A DNA stretch of 64,000 bases from Eubacteriaceae bacterium (GTDB taxonomy: Bacteria; Bacillota; Clostridia; Oscillospirales; Acutalibacteraceae): NCBI GenBank assembly GCA_021770095.1, contig JAETRQ010000011.1, positions 1 to 64,000 on the forward strand. Direction: 5' to 3'. Position 1 is the stretch's first letter. Every line of letters begins with the position of its first letter. The position numbers and the translations under genes were made by a program. A model generated the notes under the pieces. The model did no database searches, was not told where the DNA came from, and saw only the letters and a program-made list of their open reading frames with translations. Below are positions 16,351-24,561 of this stretch, piece after piece.

Positions 16351-17688
16351 GTGAAAGAGGAAAACAGAAAATATGCTCAAGAGGCATATGACCTTACCAG
16401 TTATGCAGCCAAAGAAATAGGCTCAAGACTTCCGGGGTCGGATGGTGAAAAAAAGTATGCCGATTATATGGGTAATAAACTTCGTGAAATCGGTATTGAA
16501 CCAAAGCAGGAGGAGTTTGCAGTTTCTCCGAGATCGTCAATCGGTGGATTGTCATATGCAGGATGGTCAGGTGTCATCCTCAGTGTTCTTGCTTTTTTTG
16601 CTCTTAAAATTTCATCCTTATGGTTTGGAATGGCAGGTCTTGCAGTTGTTACCATTATTTGGCTTGTTTTCAGCTGCTTTTTCTACAAAACTTGGTTTGA
16701 TATGTTCTTCCCGCAGGAAATTTCACAAAACACTTACGGAGAACTTGTACCCGAGGACGGTAAGTATGATTACACAATAATTCTTTCAGGTCATACGGAT
16801 ACCAGTTGGTGCTGGCGCCATTCGGAACATGCTTATAAATATAAGGACAAACCAATTATTGGTATGCTTGCTACATATGGCAAAGTCGGCTTTGGTGCCA
16901 TTTGCTTTTTCTTTATTGCAATTGTTTCTGTATTTATGACGGTTGTATATACAGGTGTGTATACGGGTGCAGAATGGGCAAATGCCTTGCTTTATACAGA
17001 AAGCTTTAATAAATTCTTGATTGCAATGCACTTTTTGCCTATTATAACAGCAATTGGTTCTTTCTTTGTTGTTATGTGGGGTGATCCTAACCCAAGAAAT
17101 GCATCACGCGGTGCTATGGATAATGCAACAGGCTGTGCACTCAGTTATGAAGTAATCAAATATTTCAAAGAAAATCCTGATAAAATGCCTAAGAACTGCC
17201 GAATTGTTGACTGCAATATCGGTGCAGAGGAAGCAGGACTCAGAGGTTCCATGTTCTTTGCTCAGGAGCATAAGAATGATGATCTGACTCAGAATGCATG
17301 GAATATTAACATCGATTCAGTAGCAGATGAGGGATATTTTGAAGTCGTTATCAAAGATGATTGGCAAGGTGTCAGATTTGATACGGATATGGAAAAAATG
17401 TTTAAAGATACATTTAAAGAACTTGGTATTGAAAGCAAAACAAACGGCTGTATACATAATCCTGTCGGCGGATGTGATTCAACTCCTATGACAAGGGCGG
17501 GTATTAAATCCGTTACATTTGCTGCCCAGAATCCTGTTCTTACATATTATTATCATACATGGAGAGATATGCCTGAGCGTTTCAGCGTTGATACAGTTGG
17601 TGACGGTTTTGACGTTATACTCAATGTAATTGATAAAATTTCAAAATTCCAAGAAGAAAACGGTTATAACGGACCGCAGAAAAAATAA
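16351..17688 (+). CDS. Membrane-embedded M28-family metallopeptidase, copy 1
   Basis: 445 residues from GTG 16351 (TTAGGAGG 7 nt upstream; TTG 16345 is too close). M28 zinc-ligand motifs are in order: His148 in LSGHTD, Asp257 in GAMDNATG, Glu293-Glu294 in GAEEAGLRGS, Asp in NINIDSV, and a late His in YYYHTWRD. Unusually, hydrophobic segments split the domain: about 73-110 before the first ligand, then about 178-203 and 224-243 between His148 and Asp257. Even numbers of segments would keep all ligands on one side of the membrane. Known M28 enzymes are aminopeptidases or carboxypeptidases. A paralogue follows. Confidence 0.85.
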   Translation: MKEENRKYAQEAYDLTSYAAKEIGSRLPGSDGEKKYADYMGNKLREIGIEPKQEEFAVSPRSSIGGLSYAGWSGVILSVLAFFALKISSLWFGMAGLAVVTIIWLVFSCFFYKTWFDMFFPQEISQNTYGELVPEDGKYDYTIILSGHTDTSWCWRHSEHAYKYKDKPIIGMLATYGKVGFGAICFFFIAIVSVFMTVVYTGVYTGAEWANALLYTESFNKFLIAMHFLPIITAIGSFFVVMWGDPNPRNASRGAMDNATGCALSYEVIKYFKENPDKMPKNCRIVDCNIGAEEAGLRGSMFFAQEHKNDDLTQNAWNINIDSVADEGYFEVVIKDDWQGVRFDTDMEKMFKDTFKELGIESKTNGCIHNPVGGCDSTPMTRAGIKSVTFAAQNPVLTYYYHTWRDMPERFSVDTVGDGFDVILNVIDKISKFQEENGYNGPQKK

Positions 17689-17709
17689 AAAATATATTTA
17701 ATTATTTTA

Positions 17710-17750
17710 CAGAGAAGGTACTTCGCCTGCGATGCCTTCTCTGCTTTTTT
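17710..17750 (+). terminator. Intrinsic terminator between the M28 genes
   Basis: CAGAGAAGG (17710-17718) pairs with CCTTCTCTG (17735-17743), followed by six T. The two paralogues are therefore separate transcripts. Confidence 0.88.
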
Positions 17751-17755
17751 ATTTG

Positions 17756-17784
17756 TTGAAATTATATATTTTGTATGATATTAT
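17756..17784 (+). promoter_or_regulatory. Sigma-A promoter of the second M28 gene
   Basis: TTGAAA (17756-17761), 17-nt spacer, TATTAT (17779-17784), with the start codon at 17817 after ACAGGAGA. Confidence 0.7.
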
Positions 17785-17816
17785 ATAAATATAATATTAA
17801 AGACAGGAGAAAGTTT

Positions 17817-19076
17817 ATGAAAATTGCTAAAGAGTATTCCGAAAATATTGATATTCAGAGAAATACTGAATATGCAGTAAAAGGAATTACAAAGATTTGT
17901 AAAAAAATCGGTCCGAGAAAGCCGGGTTCACCTGAAGAACTCCGTGCCCAGCAGTGGATGGAAAGGGACATGAAAAACTATTGTGATAAGACTGAAATTG
18001 AGTCTTTCACATTGCACAGACAAGGTTTTATGGGATTTATTCCGTTCACGGTTGCCTGCGGTGTAGCTTCAGTTTTTGTTAACTGGTTTGCATCCCCTAT
18101 TGCAGCACTGGTGCTTTGTGTGCTTGCTTTCATTCCTCTTGTTTTTGAGTTCCTTATGTATAAACAATTTGATGATTTCCTTTTCCCGAAACAGACTTCA
18201 CACAATATGATTGCAACAAGAAGTCCAAAGGGTGAAGTTAAGCAGAGAATTATCCTTGTCGGTCATTCAGACAGCCAGTTTGAATGGACTCTTAACTATC
18301 TTATGGGTGGTCTTCAGGCAAAACTTTTTGTTGAAATTCCTGCTGTTGTAGGACTTATTGTTCAGACAGTGTATGCAGTTGTATGCCTCATTGTCGGTAA
18401 AGGTCAGCTTGCTGCGATGGATATTGAAAAAGCAAAATGGTTTTTCATCCTTTTCTTTGTTGTATCTTGTGTGTTCATTCCTTTTGAGATTGCGTTCCTT
18501 TTCTTCCAGAGTTGGACTAAGTCTGTACCCGGTGCATCAGATAACCTTTCAGGTTGTTATGCAGGTATGGCAGCAATCAAGGCATTGGATGAAGCAGGTA
18601 TTGAATTTGAAAATACTGAGGTTACAATGATTTGCTCAGGTTCTGAAGAAGCAGGTCTTCGTGGTGCAAAGGCTTATGCAAAAGCACACGAAAAGGAACT
18701 TAAAGACCTTCCCACTGCTGTTATCGCTATTGATACATTCCGTGACCTTGAAGATATGGCGGTTTATGACCGCGATCTTTCAGGCACACTTCAGCATGAT
18801 TACGGTGTAAAACATCTTGTTAAGAATGCTGCTGCAAATTGTGGCTTTGACCTTAAATTTGAATCCATTTATATTGGCGGAAGTGATGCTGCTGCATTTA
18901 CCCAGCGCGGTATCAAAGCAACAGGATTTGCTGCTATGAATCCTGATCCTCCAAGATATTATCATACTCGTCTTGACACACCTGAAAACCTCAGACCTGA
19001 GGCAATTTCAGCAGGTATTGAAATCCTTTGCGAGACACTTTGCATGTATGATAAAGAGGGACTTCCTACAAAATAA
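17817..19076 (+). CDS. Membrane-embedded M28-family metallopeptidase, copy 2
   Basis: 419 residues from ATG 17817. Ligand motifs: His150 in LVGHSDS, Asp242 in GASDNLSG, the Glu pair in GSEEAGLRGA, Asp in AIDTFRD, and His in YYHTRLDTPENL. As in copy 1, hydrophobic segments lie before the first ligand (about 72-114) and between His150 and Asp242 (about 172-194 and 207-230). The two copies are diverged paralogues with the same architecture but separate promoters. Membrane segments inside the catalytic core are not usual in M28. Substrate unknown; peptide or amino-acid conjugate hydrolysis at the membrane is inferred. Confidence 0.85.
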   Translation: MKIAKEYSENIDIQRNTEYAVKGITKICKKIGPRKPGSPEELRAQQWMERDMKNYCDKTEIESFTLHRQGFMGFIPFTVACGVASVFVNWFASPIAALVLCVLAFIPLVFEFLMYKQFDDFLFPKQTSHNMIATRSPKGEVKQRIILVGHSDSQFEWTLNYLMGGLQAKLFVEIPAVVGLIVQTVYAVVCLIVGKGQLAAMDIEKAKWFFILFFVVSCVFIPFEIAFLFFQSWTKSVPGASDNLSGCYAGMAAIKALDEAGIEFENTEVTMICSGSEEAGLRGAKAYAKAHEKELKDLPTAVIAIDTFRDLEDMAVYDRDLSGTLQHDYGVKHLVKNAAANCGFDLKFESIYIGGSDAAAFTQRGIKATGFAAMNPDPPRYYHTRLDTPENLRPEAISAGIEILCETLCMYDKEGLPTK

Positions 19077-19106
19077 TTTATTTCATTATTTTTAAAAAAT
19101 GTATAA

Positions 19107-19146
19107 ATCACCTGTAATTACTAAAAATAATTGCAGGTGATTTTTT
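19107..19146 (+). terminator. Terminator hairpin whose 3' arm contains the spoVAE ribosome-binding site
   Basis: A 14-bp stem with one G-U pair (19107-19120 with 19128-19141), 7-nt loop, then six T (19141-19146) running straight into the ATG at 19147. AGGTGA (19135-19140), the only ribosome-binding site of spoVAE, lies in the 3' arm. Confidence 0.8.
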
Positions 19147-19500
19147 ATGATGTTTTTAAAAGCGTTCGTGGTTGGCGGTCTGATTTGTGTTATCGGTCAG
19201 CTGCTTATTGATTTAACAAAACTTACTCCTGCTAAAATTCTTGTGTTATTTGTTTGTGCCGGTGTGCTTTTGGGTGGTCTGGGTTTATATCAGCCGATTA
19301 TTGATTTTGCCGGGGCAGGTGCTACTGTTCCGCTTACAGGCTTTGGTGCGGCTTTGGCAAAAGGGGTAAAAGAAGCCATTCAGAGAGACGGGTTTATTGG
19401 TATAATTACAGGCGGTTTTCAGGCTTGTGCGGCAGGTGTAACCGTAGCAATGCTGAGCGGATTGGTGGTCGCAATGATTTGCAAACCAAAAGATAAGTAG
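19147..19500 (+). CDS. spoVAE: Stage V sporulation protein AE (SpoVAEb)
   Basis: 117 residues with four hydrophobic segments. FVVGGLICVIGQLLIDLTKLTPAK, GLYQPIIDFAGAGATVP and GFIGIITGGFQ are the diagnostic SpoVAEb sequences; the family forms part of the channel that moves dipicolinic acid into and out of spores. In many Firmicutes it follows spoVAC and spoVAD; here it stands alone between an M28 gene and an SCP2 gene. Translation may be controlled by the hairpin covering its ribosome-binding site. Its presence marks the organism as a spore former. Confidence 0.93.
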   Translation: MMFLKAFVVGGLICVIGQLLIDLTKLTPAKILVLFVCAGVLLGGLGLYQPIIDFAGAGATVPLTGFGAALAKGVKEAIQRDGFIGIITGGFQACAAGVTVAMLSGLVVAMICKPKDK

Positions 19501-19521
19501 CCTTTTGTCGAATAAATACTC

Positions 19522-19550
19522 TTGATAACTATTTTGCCATATGTTATAAT
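19522..19550 (+). promoter_or_regulatory. Sigma-A promoter of the SCP2 gene
   Basis: TTGATA (19522-19527), 17-nt spacer, TATAAT (19545-19550). Confidence 0.8.
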
Positions 19551-19592
19551 TGTTAAAAATAGGAATTATAATCGTTTATGGAGGTAATTCAA

Positions 19593-19919
19593 ATGGCTAT
19601 GACATATGAATCAGTGGTTCAAACTGCAAGAAAAAAGTTTTTAGATACAGATGTTTCTTCTGTGCAGGGTACAATTGCTTTTCAGATTAATCTTATCGGT
19701 AAGGTTGAAGGCATTTTCTATATCGAAATAAAAGACGGCAGAGTTAATGTTGAACCATATGAGTATTATGACAGAAATGCGATTCTCACTATGAATGCAA
19801 CAAACTTTATCAAACTTATTAACGGTAAACTTGATCCTGTTGTGGCATTTACTACCGGCAAACTTAAGGTTGACGGCGATATTAATGCAGCTCTTGAACT
19901 TATAAAGTTCATCAAATAA
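19593..19919 (+). CDS. SCP2 sterol-carrier domain protein
   Basis: 108 residues from ATG 19593 (GGAGGT 7 nt upstream). The whole protein is one SCP2-like domain: GTIAFQINLIGKVEGIFYIEIKDGRV, then ILTMNATNFIKLINGKLDPVVAFTTGKLKVDGDINAALEL, a pattern typical of stand-alone bacterial SCP2 proteins that bind lipids in a hydrophobic tunnel. Own promoter and terminator, so monocistronic. The ligand is unknown. Confidence 0.88.
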   Translation: MAMTYESVVQTARKKFLDTDVSSVQGTIAFQINLIGKVEGIFYIEIKDGRVNVEPYEYYDRNAILTMNATNFIKLINGKLDPVVAFTTGKLKVDGDINAALELIKFIK

Positions 19920-19939
19920 TTTAACGGATAAAGATATTT

Positions 19940-19970
19940 AAAGGATAGTGAGTTCACTGTCCTTTATTTT
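19940..19970 (+). terminator. Intrinsic terminator after the SCP2 gene
   Basis: AAAGGATAGTGA pairs with TCACTGTCCTTT (one G-U pair), followed by an A-interrupted T tract. Confidence 0.7.
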
Positions 19971-19998
19971 GATTTTATACATATAGGGGGATATTATT

Positions 19999-20505
19999 AT
20001 GTTTAATCAGGTTGAATTTACAGATGTAAAAAATAATGTTGTGGATTTGTTGAAAAATCGTTGGGGTCTGGTTACTGCAGGTGATGAAAATTCCTTTAAC
20101 ACGATGACTGTTTCATGGGGCGCAATCGGCGAATTGTGGGGAAAAGATATGGCAACTGTCTATATCCGTCCTCAGAGATATACTGAAGAGTTTCTGAACT
20201 CTAACGAATATTTTACGCTCAGTTTTTATCCGGAAGATATGAAAAAGAGCATTCACGGCATTTGCGGCTCAAAGAGCGGAAGAGAGGTTGACAAGGTGAA
20301 AGAAACCGGCCTCGTTCCTTGTTTTGATGAAAATGCACCGTATTTTGAACAGGCAGAAATTGTTCTTGTTTGCAGAAAAGTTGCCAAGGCAAACTTTGAG
20401 CCATCTCAGTTTATTGACAGTGAAATGATTGAAAAATGGTATGAAGCAAAAGATTATCATTACATTTATTATGGCGAAATTGAAAAAGTCTTGATTTCTG
20501 AATGA
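19999..20505 (+). CDS. Flavin reductase-like FMN-binding protein
   Basis: 168 residues after TAGGGGGATA. The split-barrel flavin reductase/flavoredoxin pattern is clear: WGLVTAGDENSFNTMTVSWGAIGELW, then MATVYIRPQRYTEEFLNSNEYFTLSFYPED and a late FDENAPYFEQAEIVLVCRK. Members bind FMN and reduce flavins or take part in anaerobic electron transfer. Its last codons overlap the promoter of the SRP RNA gene. Confidence 0.85.
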   Translation: MFNQVEFTDVKNNVVDLLKNRWGLVTAGDENSFNTMTVSWGAIGELWGKDMATVYIRPQRYTEEFLNSNEYFTLSFYPEDMKKSIHGICGSKSGREVDKVKETGLVPCFDENAPYFEQAEIVLVCRKVAKANFEPSQFIDSEMIEKWYEAKDYHYIYYGEIEKVLISE

Positions 20506-20519
20506 TAGTATAGTATAAT
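20491..20519 (+). promoter_or_regulatory. Sigma-A promoter of the SRP RNA gene
   Basis: TTGATT (20491-20496), 17-nt spacer, TATAAT (20514-20519). The -35 box lies inside the end of the flavin reductase-like gene. Predicted start about 20527. Confidence 0.75.
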
Positions 20520-20530
20520 AAACTGACGAA

Positions 20531-20695
20531 AAGGTAGGGGTGTGCCCTTATTTCATAATGTAGCGTATGGGCCCTGTGCGACAGAGTGCTACGAACCTTG
20601 TCAGGCGGGGAACCGAGCAGCAATAAGTGGATTATTCTGTGCGCCGCAGACAAGTCTGTGCGTTACATTATGAAATAAGCAACTTCTGCCTTTTG
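20531..20695 (+). ncRNA. ffs: Signal recognition particle RNA (large, Alu-domain type)
   Basis: About 165 nt. The domain IV hairpin that binds Ffh is recognisable in GAACCTTGTCAGG and GAGCAGCAATAAG. The 5' segment TTATTTCATAATGTA pairs with TACATTATGAAATAA near the 3' end, and GGTAG at 20533 pairs with CTGCC at 20686-20690, closing the long rod. Length implies the Firmicutes form with Alu domain. A T run follows at 20691. The position directly upstream of dnaX matches Bacillus (scr-dnaX). Confidence 0.93.
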
Positions 20696-20732
20696 TTTAT
20701 ATTGATTTTATGGCAATGAATGGGGGATAATT

Positions 20733-22415
20733 ATGTATCAGGCCTTATACCGAAAATATCGTCCGAAGAATTTTTCTGATGTCTATGGTCAGGATCATGT
20801 TATCTCTACGTTGAAAAATGAAATCAGTGAAAACCGAATTTCACACGCATATCTTTTTACGGGTTCGCGCGGTACAGGTAAAACAACTTGTGCAAAAATA
20901 CTGGCAAAGGCTGTTAACTGTGAACATCCGGTTCATTCCGAACCCTGTAATGAATGTGAAGTTTGCCGCGGACTTGACAGCGGTACTATTTATGATGTTG
21001 TTGAAATTGATGCGGCATCAAACAACGGTGTTGATAATATCCGTGATCTTCGTGAAGAGGCAAACTATACCCCTTCACGCGGTAAGTACAGAGTTTATAT
21101 TATTGACGAAGTTCATATGCTCTCAACAGGGGCGTTCAATGCATTGCTCAAAACGCTTGAAGAACCGCCGGCTCATGTTATTTTTATTCTTGCAACAACT
21201 GAAGTTCACAAACTCCCTTCAACTATTCTTTCCCGCTGTCAGCGGTTTGATTTCAAACGTATTCAGCCTGAGACTATGGCACTCAGACTGAAAGAAGTCG
21301 CAGGAATGGAGAACATAAGCCTGACGGATGACGCCGCAGTACTTATTGCAAGAATTGCTGATGGTGCTTTGCGTGACGGTTTATCCATACTTGACCAATG
21401 TGCAGGCAGACAAAAGGATGTTGATGCAAATCTCGTCGCTCAGGTAGCAGGCCTTGCAGGCAGGGAAGTGTTGCACAGATTTGCCGGCTGCATAAGTTCA
21501 GATGACAGTGCAATGGCAATGGAACTTATTGCCGAACTTTATCAGAACAGTTATGATATGGAACGCCTGTGTGTTGAAATGATTAATCATTTCAGAAATT
21601 TTCTTGTAATAAAAACTGTTAAAAACAGCAGAGAATTGATTGTCTGTACAGATGATGAATATAATTCCACTGTTGAAAGTTCAAAGTGGTTTACACTTGA
21701 AAAAATAATTTATGCCCTTGATTTGTTCCAAGATACATTGACCAAAATTAAATCAGGTGCAAATTCAAGAATAGAGATGGAAATGTCTTTCGTCAGACTT
21801 TGCCAGCCGAAACTGGATGCATCCTATGATGCTCTGCTTGACAGAATATCCAAGTTGGAGAGAGCAGTCAAAACAGGTGTTCAGGTTGTATCATCTGTGA
21901 GCGAAAAACAGATTCCCGTAGCGGAAAAATCTGTTTCCACACCAACAGAAACACCGCCGGCAGCTGAAGAACATCCGAATCTTAAAAGTGAAATGCAGAA
22001 TGATTCTGCTGATACGGATGCGGTTCCGGTTTATCATGAACAACCGCCGGTTCAGCCGTCTGTTCAACCTGTTCAGAGTGAACCAATTGCAATGGGAAGA
22101 AGTGAATTTGATCAGTGGCCTGAATTCCTTGACATCATCCACAAAACGGACATTGCTTTATTTGGTGTGCTCAGTGGTGCAGGTGCTCATCTTGACAGCG
22201 GCAGATTTGTTATAGACAGTACAAATCCTACCATTAAAGAATTCATTAAAATACCAACCCATCTCAAAGCAATCAAACAGGCTGTATTTGAATTAACAGG
22301 TCAGAATTATAAACTTGCTGTAAGCAAACAGAATGCACAAACAAATCAAAAACGTGATCTGCTTGAGGATTTAATCAATCAGGCGCAAAATAATATAGAA
22401 ATTAATTTTGAATAA
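20733..22415 (+). CDS. dnaX: DNA polymerase III subunit gamma/tau
   Basis: 560 residues after GGGGGATAATT. Clamp-loader ATPase: Walker A GSRGTGKTT (about residues 44-52), the four-Cys zinc module CEHPVHSEPCNECEVC, Walker B IIDEVHML, and sensor 1/SRC motif ILSRCQRFDF. A Pro/Glu-rich linker (about residues 395-450) leads to a tau-like C-terminal domain. First of the dnaX-ybaB-recR cluster; ybaB follows after 17 nt. No frameshift signal for a short gamma form was noticed. Confidence 0.97.
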   Translation: MYQALYRKYRPKNFSDVYGQDHVISTLKNEISENRISHAYLFTGSRGTGKTTCAKILAKAVNCEHPVHSEPCNECEVCRGLDSGTIYDVVEIDAASNNGVDNIRDLREEANYTPSRGKYRVYIIDEVHMLSTGAFNALLKTLEEPPAHVIFILATTEVHKLPSTILSRCQRFDFKRIQPETMALRLKEVAGMENISLTDDAAVLIARIADGALRDGLSILDQCAGRQKDVDANLVAQVAGLAGREVLHRFAGCISSDDSAMAMELIAELYQNSYDMERLCVEMINHFRNFLVIKTVKNSRELIVCTDDEYNSTVESSKWFTLEKIIYALDLFQDTLTKIKSGANSRIEMEMSFVRLCQPKLDASYDALLDRISKLERAVKTGVQVVSSVSEKQIPVAEKSVSTPTETPPAAEEHPNLKSEMQNDSADTDAVPVYHEQPPVQPSVQPVQSEPIAMGRSEFDQWPEFLDIIHKTDIALFGVLSGAGAHLDSGRFVIDSTNPTIKEFIKIPTHLKAIKQAVFELTGQNYKLAVSKQNAQTNQKRDLLEDLINQAQNNIEINFE

Positions 22416-22432
22416 AATATAGGAGAATCATT

Positions 22433-22777
22433 ATGAAAGCAAGACTTCCAAAGGGAATGGGCGGCGGACCGCAGAATATGCAGAATATGCTCCGTCAGGC
22501 TCAGAAAATGCAGGAAAATATTGAAGCTAAAAAGGCTGAACTTGAAGAAAAAGAATATATTGTAACTTCAGGCGGCGGTATGGTTGAGATTACGGTTAAA
22601 GGTAATCATGAAATCAAATCAATCGGTCTCAATCCTGAGGTTGTTGACCCTGATGATGTTGAAATGCTTGAAGATATGCTCGTTGCTGCATTTAACGAAG
22701 CGATGCGTCAGATTGATGAGGAATCTGAAAGAGAGTTGGAAAAAGTAACCGGCGGGCTCAATATTCCGGGTCTCTAA
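22433..22777 (+). CDS. ybaB: Nucleoid-associated protein YbaB/EbfC family
   Basis: 114 residues after AGGAGAATC. Starts with a Gly/Met/Gln-rich helix (GMGGGPQNMQNMLRQAQKMQENI) and continues with YIVTSGGGMVEITVKGNHEIKSIGLNPEVVDPDDVEMLEDMLVAAFNEA, the family signature. Forms DNA-binding dimers. Part of the conserved dnaX-ybaB-recR order. Confidence 0.96.
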   Translation: MKARLPKGMGGGPQNMQNMLRQAQKMQENIEAKKAELEEKEYIVTSGGGMVEITVKGNHEIKSIGLNPEVVDPDDVEMLEDMLVAAFNEAMRQIDEESERELEKVTGGLNIPGL

Positions 22778-22792
22778 AATTTATTCATTTGT

Positions 22793-22820
22793 TTGAATAA
22801 AAAAACACAGACTGTATAGT
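22793..22820 (+). promoter_or_regulatory. Possible sigma-A promoter of recR
   Basis: TTGAAT (22793-22798), 16-nt spacer, TATAGT (22815-22820) in the 88-nt gap before recR. Suboptimal, so recR may rely mostly on the dnaX transcript. Confidence 0.45.
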
Positions 22821-22865
22821 TTTCTATAAAGGAAAATAATTGTTTTATAATTTTAAGAGGTAATT

Positions 22866-23465
22866 ATGGCGTTTAATCTTGCTCCGCTTCAAAATTTAAT
22901 AGACCAGTTTGAACGTATGCAGGGAATCGGTCATAAAACTGCTCAGCGCATGGCATTTTATGTTCTCGGTCTTTCCGATACGCAAGCAAGAGAATTTGCA
23001 CAGGCAATTATTGATGCGCATACAAAGATAAAACAATGTAAGGTATGCTGCGACCTTGCAGATGGTGACCTGTGCCCGATTTGCAAGAGTGATGCAAGGG
23101 ATAAAAGCGTCATCTGTGTTGTGGAGGACCCAAGGGATGTTGCCGCGATTGAGCGTACGCATGAGTATAAGGGTACATACCATGTTCTTCATGGTGCAAT
23201 TTCACCTATGGATAATATCGGACCTGACCAGATAAGGATTAAAGAACTTGTAGCCAGGCTGAATGATGATACGGTTGAAGAAGTTATTATGGCTACCAAT
23301 CCGACTGTTGAGGGTGAGGCAACTGCTATGTATATCAGCCGTCTGCTGAAACCTATGGGCATCACTGTAAGCAGGCTTGCATATGGTGTTCCTGTGGGAG
23401 CCGATCTTGAATATGCCGATGAGGTAACCCTTTCAAGGGCGCTTGAGGGCAGGAGTTTAATATAG
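22866..23465 (+). CDS. recR: Recombination protein RecR
   Basis: 199 residues after AGAGGTAATT. N-terminal helix-hairpin-helix ([20 protein letters not shown]), the four-Cys zinc finger [16 protein letters not shown], then the Toprim domain with [12 protein letters not shown] and the C-terminal [20 protein letters not shown]. RecR forms the clamp with RecO/RecF that loads RecA at gaps. The stop codon TAG (23463-23465) lies exactly at the left edge of the inverted-repeat element described next. Confidence 0.97.
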   Translation: MAFNLAPLQNLIDQFERMQGIGHKTAQRMAFYVLGLSDTQAREFAQAIIDAHTKIKQCKVCCDLADGDLCPICKSDARDKSVICVVEDPRDVAAIERTHEYKGTYHVLHGAISPMDNIGPDQIRIKELVARLNDDTVEEVIMATNPTVEGEATAMYISRLLKPMGITVSRLAYGVPVGADLEYADEVTLSRALEGRSLI

Positions 23466-23624
23466 CCAAACAAGAGCCGAACTCAATAGCCTAAAACAAT
23501 CAGTTGTCCGCACCTAACGCCATTTTTTGACTTGATATACGCCAGTATATCTGCGTCAAAGAAATGACGCTATGCACAAAAAATTTATTGATTTAAACCT
23601 TATTTTGTTCGACTCTTGTTTGGC
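23465..23624. repeat. MITE-like element with 18-bp terminal inverted repeats
   Basis: Left end 23465-23482 and right end 23607-23624 are inverted copies matching at 17 of 18 positions (GCCAAACAAGAG...). Both ends are bordered by TA (23463-23464 and 23625-23626), as for Tc1/mariner-IS630-type insertions. The interior holds further foldbacks (GATATAC/GTATATC around 23537-23552, and GCGTCA/TGACGC) but no gene. It fills the whole recR-smpB gap. Alternative: a structured smpB leader RNA; no T run follows, so it is not a terminator. Confidence 0.5.
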
Positions 23625-23646
23625 TAAGGTTAAAGGAGTGATAGAC

Positions 23647-24108
23647 TTGAATAAAAATGAAAAGCAAGTAATTGCAAATAATAAAAAAGCCTATCATGAC
23701 TATTTTGTTCTTGAGACTTATGAGGCAGGTATAGAACTCTTCGGTACAGAGATTAAATCTATCCGAAATGGTCGAGTTAATCTTAAGGATAGCTTCTGCA
23801 GTGTTGATGATGGTGAAATGTATGCAATCGGTATGCATATTTCTCCTTATGAGATGGGTAATCGTTTTAATCGGGATCCGATGCGTAAGAAACGTTTGCT
23901 TCTCCATAAAAAAGAGATTATGAAACTTTTTGGTCAGTCACAGCAGCAGGGACTTTCTATTATTCCGCTCAGCCTTTATATCTCTAAGGGCCGAGCAAAA
24001 CTTGAAATAGGATTATGTAAAGGTAAAAAACTTTACGACAAACGTGCTGTTGAGGCAAAAAAGTCTGCTGCCAGAACGATTGAACGTGAATTTAAAGAAA
24101 GATATTGA
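23647..24108 (+). CDS. smpB: SsrA-binding protein
   Basis: 153 residues from TTG 23647 with AAAGGAGTG upstream; the frame is open further to 23572 but that lies in the inverted-repeat element and would add an unrelated tail. Family signatures: NKKAYHDYFVLETYEAGIELFGTEIKSIRNGRVNLKDSF and the C-terminal KGKKLYDKRAVEAKKSAARTIEREFK tail that enters the ribosome. Binds tmRNA for trans-translation. The tmRNA gene begins 26 nt downstream. Confidence 0.97.
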   Translation: MNKNEKQVIANNKKAYHDYFVLETYEAGIELFGTEIKSIRNGRVNLKDSFCSVDDGEMYAIGMHISPYEMGNRFNRDPMRKKRLLLHKKEIMKLFGQSQQQGLSIIPLSLYISKGRAKLEIGLCKGKKLYDKRAVEAKKSAARTIEREFKERY

Positions 24109-24134
24109 TAAATTCGATAATTAAAATTGAATAT

Positions 24135-24486
24135 GGGGATGAAAGGATTTCGACAGGGTTGTTGAACCTTGGTCAGCGAGTAGTGGAGTTGCACCACTTT
24201 AAAAGTAACAACTTAAAATTAACTGACAAAAATAATTCAGTTGCTCTTGCTGCGTAATTAGCAGCTTGCGTTCTCCCGCAGATTGCCGCGCCTGCGGACA
24301 GAGCGTCGACTTAGCGGCGAACATGAATGATTGATTTTCTCGGCTTTCATCAGGTAATAGAGAATACCGTAACTTACAGGCTGTTTGCCGCCGGTAAGTG
24401 AAGGGAATTTTAAAAGACAAACTACACTCGTAGAACCCTTGGCAAGATGATTTTGGACGCGAGTTCGACTCTCGCCATCTCCACCA
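24135..24486 (+). ncRNA. ssrA: Transfer-messenger RNA
   Basis: About 352 nt. The 5' end GGGGATGAAAGGATTTCGAC and the 3' end GAGTTCGACTCTCGCCATCTCCACCA-type T arm/acceptor close a seven-pair acceptor stem (GGGGATG with CATCTCC, one G-U). CCA is encoded. The tag reading frame ends ...NNSVALAA at the TAA 24255-24257, the usual ALAA degron. It lies directly after smpB, the common Clostridia arrangement. Confidence 0.96.
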
Positions 24487-24492
24487 AAAGAT

Positions 24493-24536
24493 AAAAATCC
24501 GAAACTCACCATTATCGGTGACACTTTCGGATTTTT
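24493..24536 (+). terminator. Intrinsic terminator after tmRNA
   Basis: AAAAATCCGAAA (24493-24504) pairs with TTTCGGATTTTT (24525-24536), with an inner CACC/GGTG pairing. Confidence 0.88.
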
Positions 24537-24561
24537 ACTGTTTTTGGTAAATTTATAGTTA

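Noticed and set aside
19060-19106. Sigma-G promoter for spoVAE
   Set aside because: Only partial matches such as GTATG...CAAAATA were found, with poor -10 boxes, and they would place the terminator hairpin between promoter and gene.
23465-23624. Terminator for recR
   Set aside because: The inverted arms are about 125 nt apart and no T run follows the right arm on either strand.
23572-23646. Upstream ATG as the smpB start
   Set aside because: It would add 25 unrelated residues from within the inverted-repeat element, has no ribosome-binding site, and TTG 23647 has AAAGGAG at correct spacing giving the normal length.
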